A stretch of DNA of 19,236 nucleotides from CAMCXT01 sp046302715 (lineage in GTDB: Bacteria > Bacteroidota > Bacteroidia > M30B66), in contig JBKCHQ010000103.1 in assembly GCA_046302715.1 (NCBI GenBank), positions 1 through 19,236 on the forward strand. The letters are read 5' to 3'. Under the pieces are notes generated by a model. The model did not search any database, had not been told where the DNA came from, and saw only the letters and a list, made by a program, of their open reading frames with translations. The position numbers and the translations under genes are program-made. Positions 7,854 through 15,994 of the stretch are shown in pieces. The stretch's first letter is position 1. Each line of letters starts with the position of its first letter.

Positions 7854-8619
7854 CTGTACCATGGAGCGTGGGTTTCCCGAATTAACACAATTTAGTGCAG
7901 TTAGTCTAAAGGACTTAGATTCGGTTAAGCTCATGAATCGGGTGGATCAGAAGTTTATTCTCACCAATAAACAACTGCATCAATTACTTCCCGAACTAGC
8001 CAAACATTACAATGTGCTTGAGATAGGTGGAAAGCGAATTTTTTCATATGACAGCTTATATTTTGACACACCAACGCTTGATTTTTACCGGGATCATCAT
8101 AACGGTAAACCTAATCGGGTAAAAATTCGACGGCGAGCCTATATCGATACCGGAACAGGATATTTTGAAGTAAAACGAAAAGTTAAAGGATACCGAACCG
8201 AAAAATATCGTGTAAAATCTCCCTTCTTGGCGCCCGAAATTGCAGCAGAAAAACTTCTGTTGCGCACCCACCATTTGGATGCATTGCCCATTATGCCCAG
8301 CATGAATGTACGCTACAAAAGAATTACTCTTACGGGCATGCATTTAAGTGAACGTATCACCATTGATACCCAGTTGGAATTTGAACATAATCAGCGATTT
8401 GAACGCATTGATGGACTGGTTATTATTGAGGTTAAACAGGAACAGGTAAAACGTGAAAGCCCGGTTATTCAATTGTTACGAAAACAGCAGAACCGCCCAT
8501 TTGGCATTTCGAAATATGCTTTGGGTATCGTATTATTGAACATCAGTAGTAAAACAAACGCATTTAGACATAAAGTCTCAAAAATTAAACATCTAATATC
8601 ATCGCATGGAGCCCATTGA
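7846..8619 (+). CDS. VTC-domain polyphosphate polymerase
   Basis: 257 residues, all VTC domain. In the yeast Vtc4 complex this fold polymerises inorganic polyphosphate from ATP inside a basic tunnel. The tunnel and metal residues are visible: NRVDQKFIL (R32, D34, K36), YFDTPT (72-77), RVKIRRRAY (R91, K93, R95-97), FEVKRKVKGYRTEKYR (E108, K110, K112), MNVRYKR (R156, R159), ERITID (R170, D174), IIEVKQ (E195, K197) and GISKYALG (S222, K223). There is no signal peptide or membrane helix, so the enzyme is cytosolic and would need a membrane partner to export product; the next gene (DUF4956) is the obvious candidate. The ATG at 7846 overlaps the lipoprotein stop; an ATG at 7861 is an alternative start and would cost five residues. 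The gene ends 14 bases inside the next one, implying translational coupling. Confidence 0.9.
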   Translation: MINCTMERGFPELTQFSAVSLKDLDSVKLMNRVDQKFILTNKQLHQLLPELAKHYNVLEIGGKRIFSYDSLYFDTPTLDFYRDHHNGKPNRVKIRRRAYIDTGTGYFEVKRKVKGYRTEKYRVKSPFLAPEIAAEKLLLRTHHLDALPIMPSMNVRYKRITLTGMHLSERITIDTQLEFEHNQRFERIDGLVIIEVKQEQVKRESPVIQLLRKQQNRPFGISKYALGIVLLNISSKTNAFRHKVSKIKHLISSHGAH

Positions 8620-9268
8620 AACATTAAACGAAACACTCACTGCGGCAAGCGCACATACCCTAATCGATTTCGCCACCCGCTTTGGGATTAACCTTCTTGT
8701 GATATTCATCATAGTTAGGTTATTATACTATCCAATGCGCAAAAACAGGGATTTCCTGTTCACCTTCTTTCTGTTCAACATCATTAATTTTTTAATTTGC
8801 TTTTTGCTGAGCAGTGCTAAGCTAAAGATGGGCTTTGCATTCGGGCTGTTTGCCATTTTCTCCATCCTTCGATACCGAACTGTAACAGTGCCTGTGCGCG
8901 AAATGGGTTATTTCTTTATTTCTGTTACGTTGGGAATTATTAACGCGCTTACCTCAAACGAACAGGGTATGTTGCTACTTGTTATTGCCAATCTGATAAT
9001 TCTTGGTGTGGCCTGGATAATTGACCATAAATTGCGTGTGGTTCATGAAAATTATAAAGAAGTAGTGTACGACCGCATTGATTTGATTGCCCCAGAACGA
9101 CGCGAAGAAATGCTTGCCGATTTAAAACAGCGAACTGGCCTTCCGGTGCACCGTGTAGAATTTAATAGAATTGATTTTTTTAGAGATACAGCCCGAATTT
9201 ACATTTTCTACAATGACCATCGCAACGATTCCGCAGTAGCTAACAGTGCGCAAAGCGATGATGACTAG
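8606..9268 (+). CDS. DUF4956 multi-spanning membrane protein, probable partner of the VTC polymerase
   Basis: 220 residues. Hydrophobic segments lie at about 27-43, 50-69, 76-87, 101-116 and 121-139, followed by a charged, probably cytosolic domain (140-220). The diagnostic DUF4956 stretch GLFAIFSILRYRT (80-92), followed by PVREMGYFF, is present. Genes of this family are often found beside VTC-domain polymerases. By analogy with yeast, where a Vtc1-like membrane part passes the growing polyphosphate chain across the membrane, this protein may form the channel; that is inference. Both ends overlap neighbours (14 bases upstream; 11 bases at the 3' end if the next gene starts at 9258). The acidic tail (SDDD) is unremarkable. 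Confidence 0.88.
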   Translation: MEPIETLNETLTAASAHTLIDFATRFGINLLVIFIIVRLLYYPMRKNRDFLFTFFLFNIINFLICFLLSSAKLKMGFAFGLFAIFSILRYRTVTVPVREMGYFFISVTLGIINALTSNEQGMLLLVIANLIILGVAWIIDHKLRVVHENYKEVVYDRIDLIAPERREEMLADLKQRTGLPVHRVEFNRIDFFRDTARIYIFYNDHRNDSAVANSAQSDDD

Positions 9269-9947
9269 ACTATTGTTAACTGGGGCATTGCTGGGCAATT
9301 CTATACTTTTTGCACAAAGCAATACGTATGACCAGCAAATTTGGGCAGGAGCTTCGATAGATTACAAAGAAATTCGAAAACTGGATTTGGGCGTCACCTT
9401 TCAAAGTCGCTTTGATCGTAATGCGCAGCGATTGCGCGGCAATTATCTTACTGCAGAAGCATCGTATAAAATAGGCAAGGGATTTCGGTTCCTGGGCGCC
9501 ATCCGTGGAGCTACTTCATCACGATGGGACAAACTCAGAATTAGCACCGGTTTCAGTAAAAATATTGATCTAGGAAAAACAACAATATTAAAAATAAGAG
9601 GCCTTTGCCAATACCAAGTATTTTCGGGTTCTTACTTGCGGTACGGCCTCAATGTTCCACAAAATAATTTTCGTTTGCGCGTTTCCATCAAGCAAAAGAT
9701 TGCACGAAAAACATGGTTAACTCTTCAAACTGAACCCTTATGGCGCAAGGAATTGAAGAAAACTAATTTGTACCGGCTGCGTTCCGCCCTTCAAATTGAA
9801 TACGCACTACCTGGCCCCTGGTCTATTTCCATGGCTTATATTATTCAACAAGGCCTGGGGAGAAGTACAAACTTTAATGCACTTGTTTGTAATGCGAATT
9901 ACGAATTAAAATTAAAAAAGAAGCGTGATGACCCGAAACTTAAATAA
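9258..9947 (+). CDS. DUF2490 family outer-membrane beta-barrel protein
   Basis: About 229 residues. The track of alternating strands (WAGASIDYKEIRKLDLGVTF, QRLRGNYLTAEASYKI, WDKLRISTGFSK, NNFRLRVSIKQK, LYRLRSALQIEY) after a short signal peptide (ending LFAQ) fits DUF2490, a predicted outer-membrane beta-barrel of Bacteroidota with no assigned substrate. An upstream in-frame GTG at 9246 is possible, but the tandem ATGs at 9258 and 9261 give a better signal peptide and overlap the DUF4956 stop, so 9258 is preferred. It closes the five-gene run. In this context it could be the outer-membrane member of an envelope-spanning system, but no sequence feature proves transport. The tail is basic (LKKKRDDPKLK). 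Confidence 0.8.
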   Translation: MMTRLLLTGALLGNSILFAQSNTYDQQIWAGASIDYKEIRKLDLGVTFQSRFDRNAQRLRGNYLTAEASYKIGKGFRFLGAIRGATSSRWDKLRISTGFSKNIDLGKTTILKIRGLCQYQVFSGSYLRYGLNVPQNNFRLRVSIKQKIARKTWLTLQTEPLWRKELKKTNLYRLRSALQIEYALPGPWSISMAYIIQQGLGRSTNFNALVCNANYELKLKKKRDDPKLK

Positions 9948-10084
9948 GCTTTACCACTAATTGGGCTTGCTTATCACTCTCATTAATAAAATAATACTGC
10001 AATCGTATTTTTTACTGCCTTATTAACATGAAAAATATTGCTCGGTTTTCGCTATAAATAATATCTATTTTGTTGGCCATGAAA

Positions 10085-10217
10085 TGAACCTATATTTTGA
10101 TAAATATAACTTGCATTTTCTGGAGAGCTTTTGTAGGAATCCTATCCCCCCTACCCTAAAGGCGAAGCTACGGTTCCGAAAGCCAATAATCGTAAACAAT
10201 CGTTTATAAACGTTTAA
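10085..10217. repeat. Diverged noncoding repeat, copy 1
   Basis: It shares with copy 2, at a constant offset of 225 bases, the blocks TTGATAAAT (10097) and GTAGGAATCCTATCCCCC (10133), then, with a few bases of indel, GCGAAGCTACG and an AATCGT/CGTTTA-rich tail. The tail contains the perfect 12-bp palindrome CGTTTATAAACG (10201-10212). The match outside these blocks is loose, so the boundaries are approximate. No third copy was noticed in the window. Confidence 0.65.
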
Positions 10218-10309
10218 AACGGCCAGGCAAATAGCCTTTCAAACAGAGTGAAGCAAACGGTGAAGTAAATATTGGGGAGTCTTTGGTCGGCTTTGAATTT
10301 TCGAGATAA

Positions 10310-10452
10310 TGAACATCTCTATTGATAAATTATTCTTGATTTATTCGAATCGATTTCGTAGGAATCCTATCCCCCCCTGCCCAACGCGAAGCTACGCCCT
10401 CCTGATAAAATAATCGTTAATAAACGTTTACAAACGTTTATTAACGATTATA
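10310..10452. repeat. Diverged noncoding repeat, copy 2
   Basis: Same block order as copy 1: TTGATAAAT at 10322, GTAGGAATCCTATCCCCC at 10358, GCGAAGCTACG at 10386-10396, then an AATCGTTAA/AACGTTTA-rich tail that here forms a long perfect inverted repeat. Conserved block order with divergent filler suggests an interspersed element or a conserved structured RNA/DNA unit that has duplicated locally. Confidence 0.65.
10410..10451. repeat. Perfect 20-bp inverted repeat with 2-base spacer
   Basis: ATAATCGTTAATAAACGTTT (10410-10429) is the exact reverse complement of 10432-10451, separated by AC. As RNA it gives a long AU-rich stem with a tiny loop; as DNA it could form a cruciform or bind a dimeric protein. 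The position between convergent genes would suit a bidirectional terminator, although the stem is poor in G and C and no classical T-tract follows. Confidence 0.85.
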
Positions 10453-10720
10453 AGACATTAGGCTCGCTTCTCAAGAAGTTCATATTCTTACGAAGATGAT
10501 TTGAAGAAAGAGAATACACGAATAAAAAAGTTGATCGTGAATTATTACAATAAAATAGCACTCTTAATCCTATTTTAAAAAAAATCAACTCTAAAAGTTT
10601 ACTCCCATAAATAGGTTAAGGTTGAATAGTCTTAACTCTTAAATTTTTTAGAACACACAACCGAAGTCTATAAACAATAATACCAGACCACGCTCGGAGT
10701 TATATACGACATTCGATTAA

Positions 10721-11647
10721 CTACAAACCATTTAGTAAGGTTGTTAATGCAGCATCGGTGGTTGCGCTCATGGTAACCTGAATGGTTTGGGAACCATTTA
10801 CCGTTAAATCCTGACTGAAACTAAATAGTGTACCCGCACTGTTTAATGCTATAGCAATTACTTTTGCAGCTGTTCCATTGGGAATGATGCCTACACTTTG
10901 ATTGTAGGCCTGCATTACCGTTTTTGTGGCGGGCAGATAAACAAAAATGGCAACGTTCGTCAGATCGTCCTCTTCGGAGGCGAATGTTAATGTGCTGCCT
11001 GTGGTTGATCCAGCTAATCTATCGCAGTTTATCCAACCTAATCGCTCAATCAAGGCTGTGTAACCAATTGTGTCAAGTTCCCATACCGGATTCTGCTGCT
11101 GAGTAACCCCTAAAGAAGCCAAATCATCAGTCCAATCGATAATGCTGCCCGATTCAAATCCGTAAAACACCCGCATATAATCGGGCAGTGGAGCTTCATT
11201 GGGCATACTTACCTTGAATTCGCAGCCCGGGCGCAGCTTGGCCTCGGTGCTATTTTTAAAGGCACGCAGACGAATTTCACCGCCCGTTTCCAGGATGCGC
11301 GAAGCCGAAACAGTAGGCATACGATAATAAATCATGTCTTTGGGAGTATAGAGCTCCACCAGCTTAACGGTAAACGGGTAGGATACCGAATCTCCGTTGG
11401 GAAGCATGAGGCAATCTTTACTACCCCAGATGTGAGTGTTCTGATTTCCAACTATTGGCCCCGTGCCTGCAGAATCAATGATAAATTCCTGCTCGGGTTG
11501 CTTTTTCGAATCGAGATAGGTATTGGGCGATTCGTAAGAATTGAGTTCGTCACGAGCCTCTATGCGGTCTTTAGAACATGAAGCCATGGTAGCCCATATA
11601 CTCCCGACTAAAATAGTTGTTTTGAAAAGTGTTTTTGTTGATTTCAT
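10721..11647 (-). CDS. Unrecognised lipoprotein
   Basis: 308 residues. The N-terminus has a lipoprotein signal with the lipobox MASC (21-24, acylated C24) followed by SKDR. The mature part has no enzyme motif that I can name. Notable stretches are HIWGSKDCLMLPNGDSVSYP (about 72-91), in which a short all-beta segment could start, RILETGGEIRLRAF, a central VFYGFE, and LGWINCDRLAG; similar W-[IV]-NCDR stretches are, as far as I recall, found in uncharacterised Bacteroidota lipoproteins. The C-terminal third looks like a beta sandwich. It starts 36 bases after the stop of the barrel-like gene upstream, so the two are probably co-transcribed and may form an outer-membrane pair. No function assigned. 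Confidence 0.75.
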   Translation of the reverse strand: MKSTKTLFKTTILVGSIWATMASCSKDRIEARDELNSYESPNTYLDSKKQPEQEFIIDSAGTGPIVGNQNTHIWGSKDCLMLPNGDSVSYPFTVKLVELYTPKDMIYYRMPTVSASRILETGGEIRLRAFKNSTEAKLRPGCEFKVSMPNEAPLPDYMRVFYGFESGSIIDWTDDLASLGVTQQQNPVWELDTIGYTALIERLGWINCDRLAGSTTGSTLTFASEEDDLTNVAIFVYLPATKTVMQAYNQSVGIIPNGTAAKVIAIALNSAGTLFSFSQDLTVNGSQTIQVTMSATTDAALTTLLNGL

Positions 11648-11683
11648 AAAATTGAGAATTGTTTATTCAAAAAAGTGAAAAAT

Positions 11684-12211
11684 TCATTGATAAGCCGGAC
11701 AATTATTCCCCCTTTTCTTGGAGCCCCCCTTTGATTTCCCTCCACAGCCAAAAACATACAACAAGCCCACATTGAGGTGGGTTTCGCGAAACTTTACATT
11801 ATAGCGATATTCGGCAAATGGACGTAAACACTTGCGGCCTGATATTCCCAACCCAAGTTCAAAGTTCCAATTATTTGGTCTGGCTTCGGGCAGTTCAGAT
11901 GCTAAATAATCGTACCAACGGTTATACCCTGCATGTGCCAAACCATAACCATAAAATTTACGAGCCTTAATGAACTTATAATCCAAGCTCAAACCGAAGG
12001 TAAGTTCATTGACCTGATTAAACGGAAAAAAATAAGAAACCTGCGGCGTAAAACTCACCGTCCGATCTGGAAAAATAACACCACGTAGCCCTGCACCTAC
12101 AGCTTCTGTCTGAAAATTATAAATACCGGAAATCCCCAAGCCAAAATTTTGCGAACGGGCTTCAATACCGATCGCCAAAGCCACTAAAACGAACAACAAT
12201 CTCATTTTCAT
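11684..12211 (-). CDS. Small outer-membrane beta-barrel-like protein with Cys-rich tail
   Basis: About 175 residues from the ATG at 12211; an ATG at 12229 would add six residues ahead of the signal peptide. The signal peptide ends near EARSQ. The mature part alternates hydrophobic and polar residues with aromatic ends (FGLGISGIYNF, VSFTPQVSYFFPF, ELTFGLSLDYKF, WNFELGLGISG, RPFAEYRYNVKF, THLNVGLLYVF), the pattern of an eight-strand-type barrel. After the last strand comes an odd tail rich in Gly, Lys and Cys (GCGGKSKGGSKKRG, ending NNCPAYQ), which is not part of a barrel. A family name is not certain. It is the first gene of a minus-strand pair with the lipoprotein 36 bases downstream, and a good -7 promoter match lies just upstream. 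Confidence 0.72.
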   Translation of the reverse strand: MKMRLLFVLVALAIGIEARSQNFGLGISGIYNFQTEAVGAGLRGVIFPDRTVSFTPQVSYFFPFNQVNELTFGLSLDYKFIKARKFYGYGLAHAGYNRWYDYLASELPEARPNNWNFELGLGISGRKCLRPFAEYRYNVKFRETHLNVGLLYVFGCGGKSKGGSKKRGNNCPAYQ

Positions 12212-12259
12212 ACCGCGCAAATTGAACAAAAATCAGGCATTATCAAAAGCACCCTGCCG

Positions 12260-12267
12260 CAAACATA
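12260..12267 (-). promoter_or_regulatory. Bacteroidota-type -7 promoter element
   Basis: The minus strand reads TATGTTTG, an exact match to the TAnnTTTG consensus used by the major sigma factor of Bacteroidota, about 50 bases before the ATG at 12211. I do not see a convincing -33 TTG at the expected spacing, so confidence is moderate. Confidence 0.4.
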
Positions 12268-12350
12268 TCAATAACGTGTTGTGTGTAAGTCTTAGTATGC
12301 AGAATAAATCGAATTTAACATTAACGTTTTCGATGGGAATTCAATACTCA

Positions 12351-12378
12351 GCTTGGAATACTAGTATATTGGCCAAGC
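12351..12378. repeat. Nested inverted repeats between two minus-strand genes
   Basis: GCTTGG (12351-12356) pairs with CCAAGC (12373-12378). Inside lie the perfect palindrome ATACTAGTAT (12358-12367) and, overlapping the right arm, TTGGCCAA (12369-12376). It sits in the 279-base gap downstream of the NTF2-like gene and upstream of the barrel gene, so either terminator or operator use is conceivable. The rest of that gap shows nothing recognisable. Confidence 0.4.
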
Positions 12379-12490
12379 AATATTGCAGAGCGTAAATTAT
12401 ATCAACATAAAAGATGCTGCTTGCAATGTCTGGCAAACTTGCCACCAACCTTACCATAGAGTTAAGTTATTATGTCACCTTTAACGAGAA

Positions 12491-12943
12491 CTATTCCTTG
12501 GGAATAATACCCCTCAGAAATTCGCGCAAGGCATAAGTTTCTTTTGGACTTGAACTGTTTTCAGTTTTTAAAAACACAAAACAGAAGTTAATTTCACTGA
12601 TAAGCCCATCGGTACATTCAAAACGAAGACCCGATTTACCACGTTCTGAAATATCCTTTGCCAAACGTGGAAAGGTACCATCGTTTAACAGGGCTACCGG
12701 GCCACCGATTACGCAATCCAAACATTGGTCGTAAGCCACCGAAGTAATTGAACATTCCGACAAACGCCCTGTATACCATTTCAAAAATTCGGCTTTATTC
12801 GTGGTCTGCGTTTCGCCCTTTTTATCCTGTATTTGAAACTCCCCTTCATCCGAAAGTAGGGGCGCCATCAGGTCTATATCTTTTGCTTTTGAAGCCTCAA
12901 CAAAGGCATCGATAATTTCGCGGGTTTCTGATTTAACTAGCAT
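12491..12943 (-). CDS. NTF2-like (SnoaL-type) domain protein
   Basis: 150 residues with no signal peptide, so cytosolic. The start of the chain (ETREIIDAFVEASKAKDIDLMAPLLSDEGEFQIQDKKG) is the typical first helix pair and strand of the NTF2-like cone fold, and the later KAEFLKWYTGRL fits the third helix. Members of this fold are diverse small-molecule-binding proteins or simple isomerases, so no reaction can be assigned. Two cysteines in YDQCLDCVIGGP (about 70-81) are conspicuous and could bind a metal or form a disulfide. It is on the minus strand, divergent from the amylase, with 150 bases between the two starts, so both promoters must lie in that stretch. Confidence 0.7.
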   Translation of the reverse strand: MLVKSETREIIDAFVEASKAKDIDLMAPLLSDEGEFQIQDKKGETQTTNKAEFLKWYTGRLSECSITSVAYDQCLDCVIGGPVALLNDGTFPRLAKDISERGKSGLRFECTDGLISEINFCFVFLKTENSSSPKETYALREFLRGIIPKE

Positions 12944-13093
12944 AATTACAATTTATTGATTTAAAATTTTGGAGATGATAATTGGTTGAAGTGAACAATG
13001 ATAAACCTATAAAAAATCAACATTAAAAAATTCGAATGGAGATAAAACCTATTCACAAACTTTTTAAATTGGTGTCGTTAAAACACTTTGGAT

Positions 13094-15778
13094 ATGAGAG
13101 TAATTTTTTTTCTTACTTTTTTTACATTGATTGGAAGCATCGGACTTAAATCGCAGAATACCGTTAAAAAAGTAGTTCTTCAGGCTTTTTGGTGGGATTA
13201 TCGCAACGATAATTATCCTGCTGGTTGGGCCAATTACCTTACAGAGTTGGCACCGCGATTAAAACAGTTGGGGATTGATGCCGTTTGGATTCCGCCCTGT
13301 TCAAAAAATGAAAGTGTTAATTACGTAGGATACGCTCCGTTCGACCACTACGATTTAGGTGATAAATATCAAAAAAACAGTACCAAGACCAAACTGGGCA
13401 GCAAAGACGAATTGCTACGAATGATTGCAGTTATGCATGCCAATGGAATAGAAGTTATTCAGGATGTGGTTTTAAACCATACCAACAGCGCTGGAAGTTC
13501 AAATGGTGCAGGCGGTCAGGACCCCAACAGCTTTTCAATGGCCAACAGTAACGGGTATAAAAACTTCCGTTATGTAAGCTACTCCACCCCAGCATCGGCA
13601 GAAACACAATCCAATTATTGGAACCGTAAGGGCAGATGGCCAAAAAACTATACAAATTTTTATCCTAACCCTTCAAATAACTGCACTACGGGCGATATCT
13701 GTTCGGCCTTTTTTGGCCCAGATATTTCCTACGAAAGCTCAGCATTTGGCTTAAGCAGCAATATTACGAATGGTTTTAATCCGGCCCAAAGCAGCAATTA
13801 CATGCGCAACGAGGCGCGCAACTGGATGATGTGGTTCAAAAAGCAAACGGGTGCAGACGGTTTTCGATGGGATGCAGTGAAACACTTTCCAACCTATGTG
13901 CAAGAAGACTTGAGTTACAACGTGAAGAACGTACTACCCGATTGGGCAAAAGGAGGACAAAATATGTTTAACGTAGGCGAATATGTGGGTAGTAAAGCGG
14001 AGCTCGATGCCTATGTTAATAATGTTGCCGGAAGTTCGGGCGATAAAATGATGGGCGCCTTCGATTTTAACCTGCGTGGCTTCGATCCTGCCGGGGGCTT
14101 ATACGGCATGGTTTACGGGATGGGAAATTTCGATATGGCCAGCCTGCCAGCTGCACAACAAAACGAACGTGTTACGTATTATCCGGCTACAAATACTTAT
14201 GTACACCGCACCGTTCCGTTCGTGAATAACCACGATACTTTTAGACCTCAGTTAAGCGCCAACGGCAATTATACCGGCTGGAATACTTCCAGCGAGCTGT
14301 CGCCACACATACACCCCGACGAACCCCGTTTATCAGCAGCATATGCAGTAATGATGGCGATGGACGGGAACCCGCAAATTTTCTTCGAAGATCTTTTCAA
14401 TATTGGATCAAACGGCAATCGATATAATCACGACCCCAAATCCGCTACTGCACTGCCAGTGCGCAGCGATCTCGAAAACTTAATATGGTGCCACCAAAAC
14501 CTCAACTTCAAGGCAGGCGCTTATCAGGTACCTCATGCCAGTGCTGATTACCTGATTATTGCCCGCGCCGGCAAAGCCATTATTGGCATTACCGACAACT
14601 GGAATACCTGGCAAAATCAGTGGATTTACACGGGATTTTCACCGGGCACAGTGCTTAAAGATTACAGCGGGGCCAATGGAACAGCCACAGTAACGGTGGA
14701 CGCCAATGGATGGGCTCCCATCAATACGCCTCCGGTTGACCCATCATTAAACATTGCCGGCCGCAGAGGATACAGCGTTTGGGCGCCTGTTGGCATGGAC
14801 GGAGCCAGCTATGTTCCGCCCAGAGCAGTGCAAACCACACAGGAATGGGAAATGGCAGCCGATCTTGGCGATAGCCATGTATCCTCATTAATGCAGGGAG
14901 GCAATATTCCATCAGGTTCAACCAACTTCAGGACCACGGGTAAAATATTTGTCGAAGCGGGTAAAACTGTTACCTACATGCTTTATCCGCAAAACGCAAC
15001 AAAATCGCTTTATATTGGGGTTTACAATCAATCGGGCACATTGCTTGGTTCACGGTCAGGAACAGGCACGCTAACTGGTACCTATACCCCAACCGTAAAT
15101 GGATGGCTAACGTTCAAAGTGCGAAATTCGAGTAAAACTAATCCTGCACAAAACTGCTGGGTAAATGTAACCTACACCGCACCGGCTAATATTAGTAATG
15201 CCAATGCCACAGCACGAATTGGAGCAGCAGTTTGGTCGGGCAACGGTGGCACAAGCGAATGGTTTAATGCATACAATTGGGAAGAAGGTGTTATGCCCGA
15301 TGAAGACGCGGAGGTAATTATCCCGGCAAACGCCTGGCCACAACCCGAATTGCAGACACCACAAAAGGTAAAATCGCTATACTTTGAAGAAGGAGCCTAC
15401 CTTTTAACGAACAACAAAATTACGGTGGAGCGTGCCACAGTTTGCCCGGGTTCTTTAATGGGGAGCGGTCGAATTGAAAATATTGATGGAACAACGCTCT
15501 TAGAAGGTCAAACAACCGAATTAACTTTCTATATTAATCCTAATCCTGTTACATCAGCTTCGGTATTATCGATTGCAGGCATATCTATTTCAAACGAGGT
15601 GTTAAATGTTGAAGTATTTTCATCGGAAGGGAAATTGCTTGAACACTTGACGGGAACATTGGCAGAAATAAATGCTGACCTACCCGCTGCAACCAGCGGA
15701 TTAAGCCAAGGAATTTACTGGCTGCGTTGCACGGTTAATGACGACAATACGTTATTAAAATTTGTGGTTGCTCATTAA
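13094..15778 (+). CDS. Secreted alpha-amylase (GH13) with T9SS sorting domain
   Basis: 894 residues from the ATG at 13094; an in-frame TTG six bases upstream is less likely. Signal peptide to about 21 (LKSQN), then the GH13 barrel (about 25-420). The four conserved regions are visible: DVVLNH (124-129), GFRWDAVKH with nucleophile D260, the acid/base E296 in NVGEYVG, and FVNNHD with D381. These cleave internal alpha-1,4-glucan bonds in starch or glycogen. A C-terminal barrel cap domain (about 480-570) precedes a beta-sandwich module (about 580-700, carbohydrate-binding-like but not named). Next is a segment with WFNAYNWEEGVMPDEDAEV that resembles the recurrent NW-x-G-x-x-P unit of Bacteroidota surface proteins. 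A type A T9SS domain ends the chain (about 812-894, INPNPV, GIYWLR). The enzyme is released or anchored outside the cell. No SusC/SusD pair is nearby. Confidence 0.92.
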   Translation: MRVIFFLTFFTLIGSIGLKSQNTVKKVVLQAFWWDYRNDNYPAGWANYLTELAPRLKQLGIDAVWIPPCSKNESVNYVGYAPFDHYDLGDKYQKNSTKTKLGSKDELLRMIAVMHANGIEVIQDVVLNHTNSAGSSNGAGGQDPNSFSMANSNGYKNFRYVSYSTPASAETQSNYWNRKGRWPKNYTNFYPNPSNNCTTGDICSAFFGPDISYESSAFGLSSNITNGFNPAQSSNYMRNEARNWMMWFKKQTGADGFRWDAVKHFPTYVQEDLSYNVKNVLPDWAKGGQNMFNVGEYVGSKAELDAYVNNVAGSSGDKMMGAFDFNLRGFDPAGGLYGMVYGMGNFDMASLPAAQQNERVTYYPATNTYVHRTVPFVNNHDTFRPQLSANGNYTGWNTSSELSPHIHPDEPRLSAAYAVMMAMDGNPQIFFEDLFNIGSNGNRYNHDPKSATALPVRSDLENLIWCHQNLNFKAGAYQVPHASADYLIIARAGKAIIGITDNWNTWQNQWIYTGFSPGTVLKDYSGANGTATVTVDANGWAPINTPPVDPSLNIAGRRGYSVWAPVGMDGASYVPPRAVQTTQEWEMAADLGDSHVSSLMQGGNIPSGSTNFRTTGKIFVEAGKTVTYMLYPQNATKSLYIGVYNQSGTLLGSRSGTGTLTGTYTPTVNGWLTFKVRNSSKTNPAQNCWVNVTYTAPANISNANATARIGAAVWSGNGGTSEWFNAYNWEEGVMPDEDAEVIIPANAWPQPELQTPQKVKSLYFEEGAYLLTNNKITVERATVCPGSLMGSGRIENIDGTTLLEGQTTELTFYINPNPVTSASVLSIAGISISNEVLNVEVFSSEGKLLEHLTGTLAEINADLPAATSGLSQGIYWLRCTVNDDNTLLKFVVAH

Positions 15779-15994
15779 TTCACTTTGCTTAGTTTACCTT
15801 ATTAAAGATGCAGCTTGTATGTTCGATTTTTAAGGTATATCTCCAATATTTGAAAGCAAATAAAACAAGATGTTTTCAAGGTTAAAGTGGGGATTGGGAT
15901 TTTAAGGTGCAAAAAAATCAGATTTAGCATAAATTCTGAATATGCGATGTAACAGAAATGATTCATAACCAATGTACATCATGGTTAGCTGTTT

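Larger units (their letters stand above)
9948..10720. other. Gene-free gap between convergent transcription units
   Basis: The plus-strand run ends at 9947 and the minus-strand lipoprotein ends at 10721, so this 773-base gap is a convergent 3'-3' region. I find no credible coding frame and no tRNA-like fold. Its content is two copies of a diverged repeat and several inverted repeats, described separately. A further small stem, GTTAAG (10615-10620) with CTTAAC (10631-10636) followed shortly by a T-run, may act as a weak terminator. Confidence 0.7.

Noticed and set aside
10410..10451. Calling the long palindrome a classical intrinsic terminator
   Set aside because: The stem is AU-rich and no T-tract follows on either strand, so it is listed only as an inverted repeat with possible terminator role.
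10085..10452. CRISPR-like array
   Set aside because: Only two copies, 225 bases apart, internally diverged, with no regular spacers and no cas genes nearby.
13094..15778. Starch-utilisation (Sus-type) locus
   Set aside because: The amylase stands alone: no SusC/SusD pair, regulator or other glycoside hydrolase is in the window.
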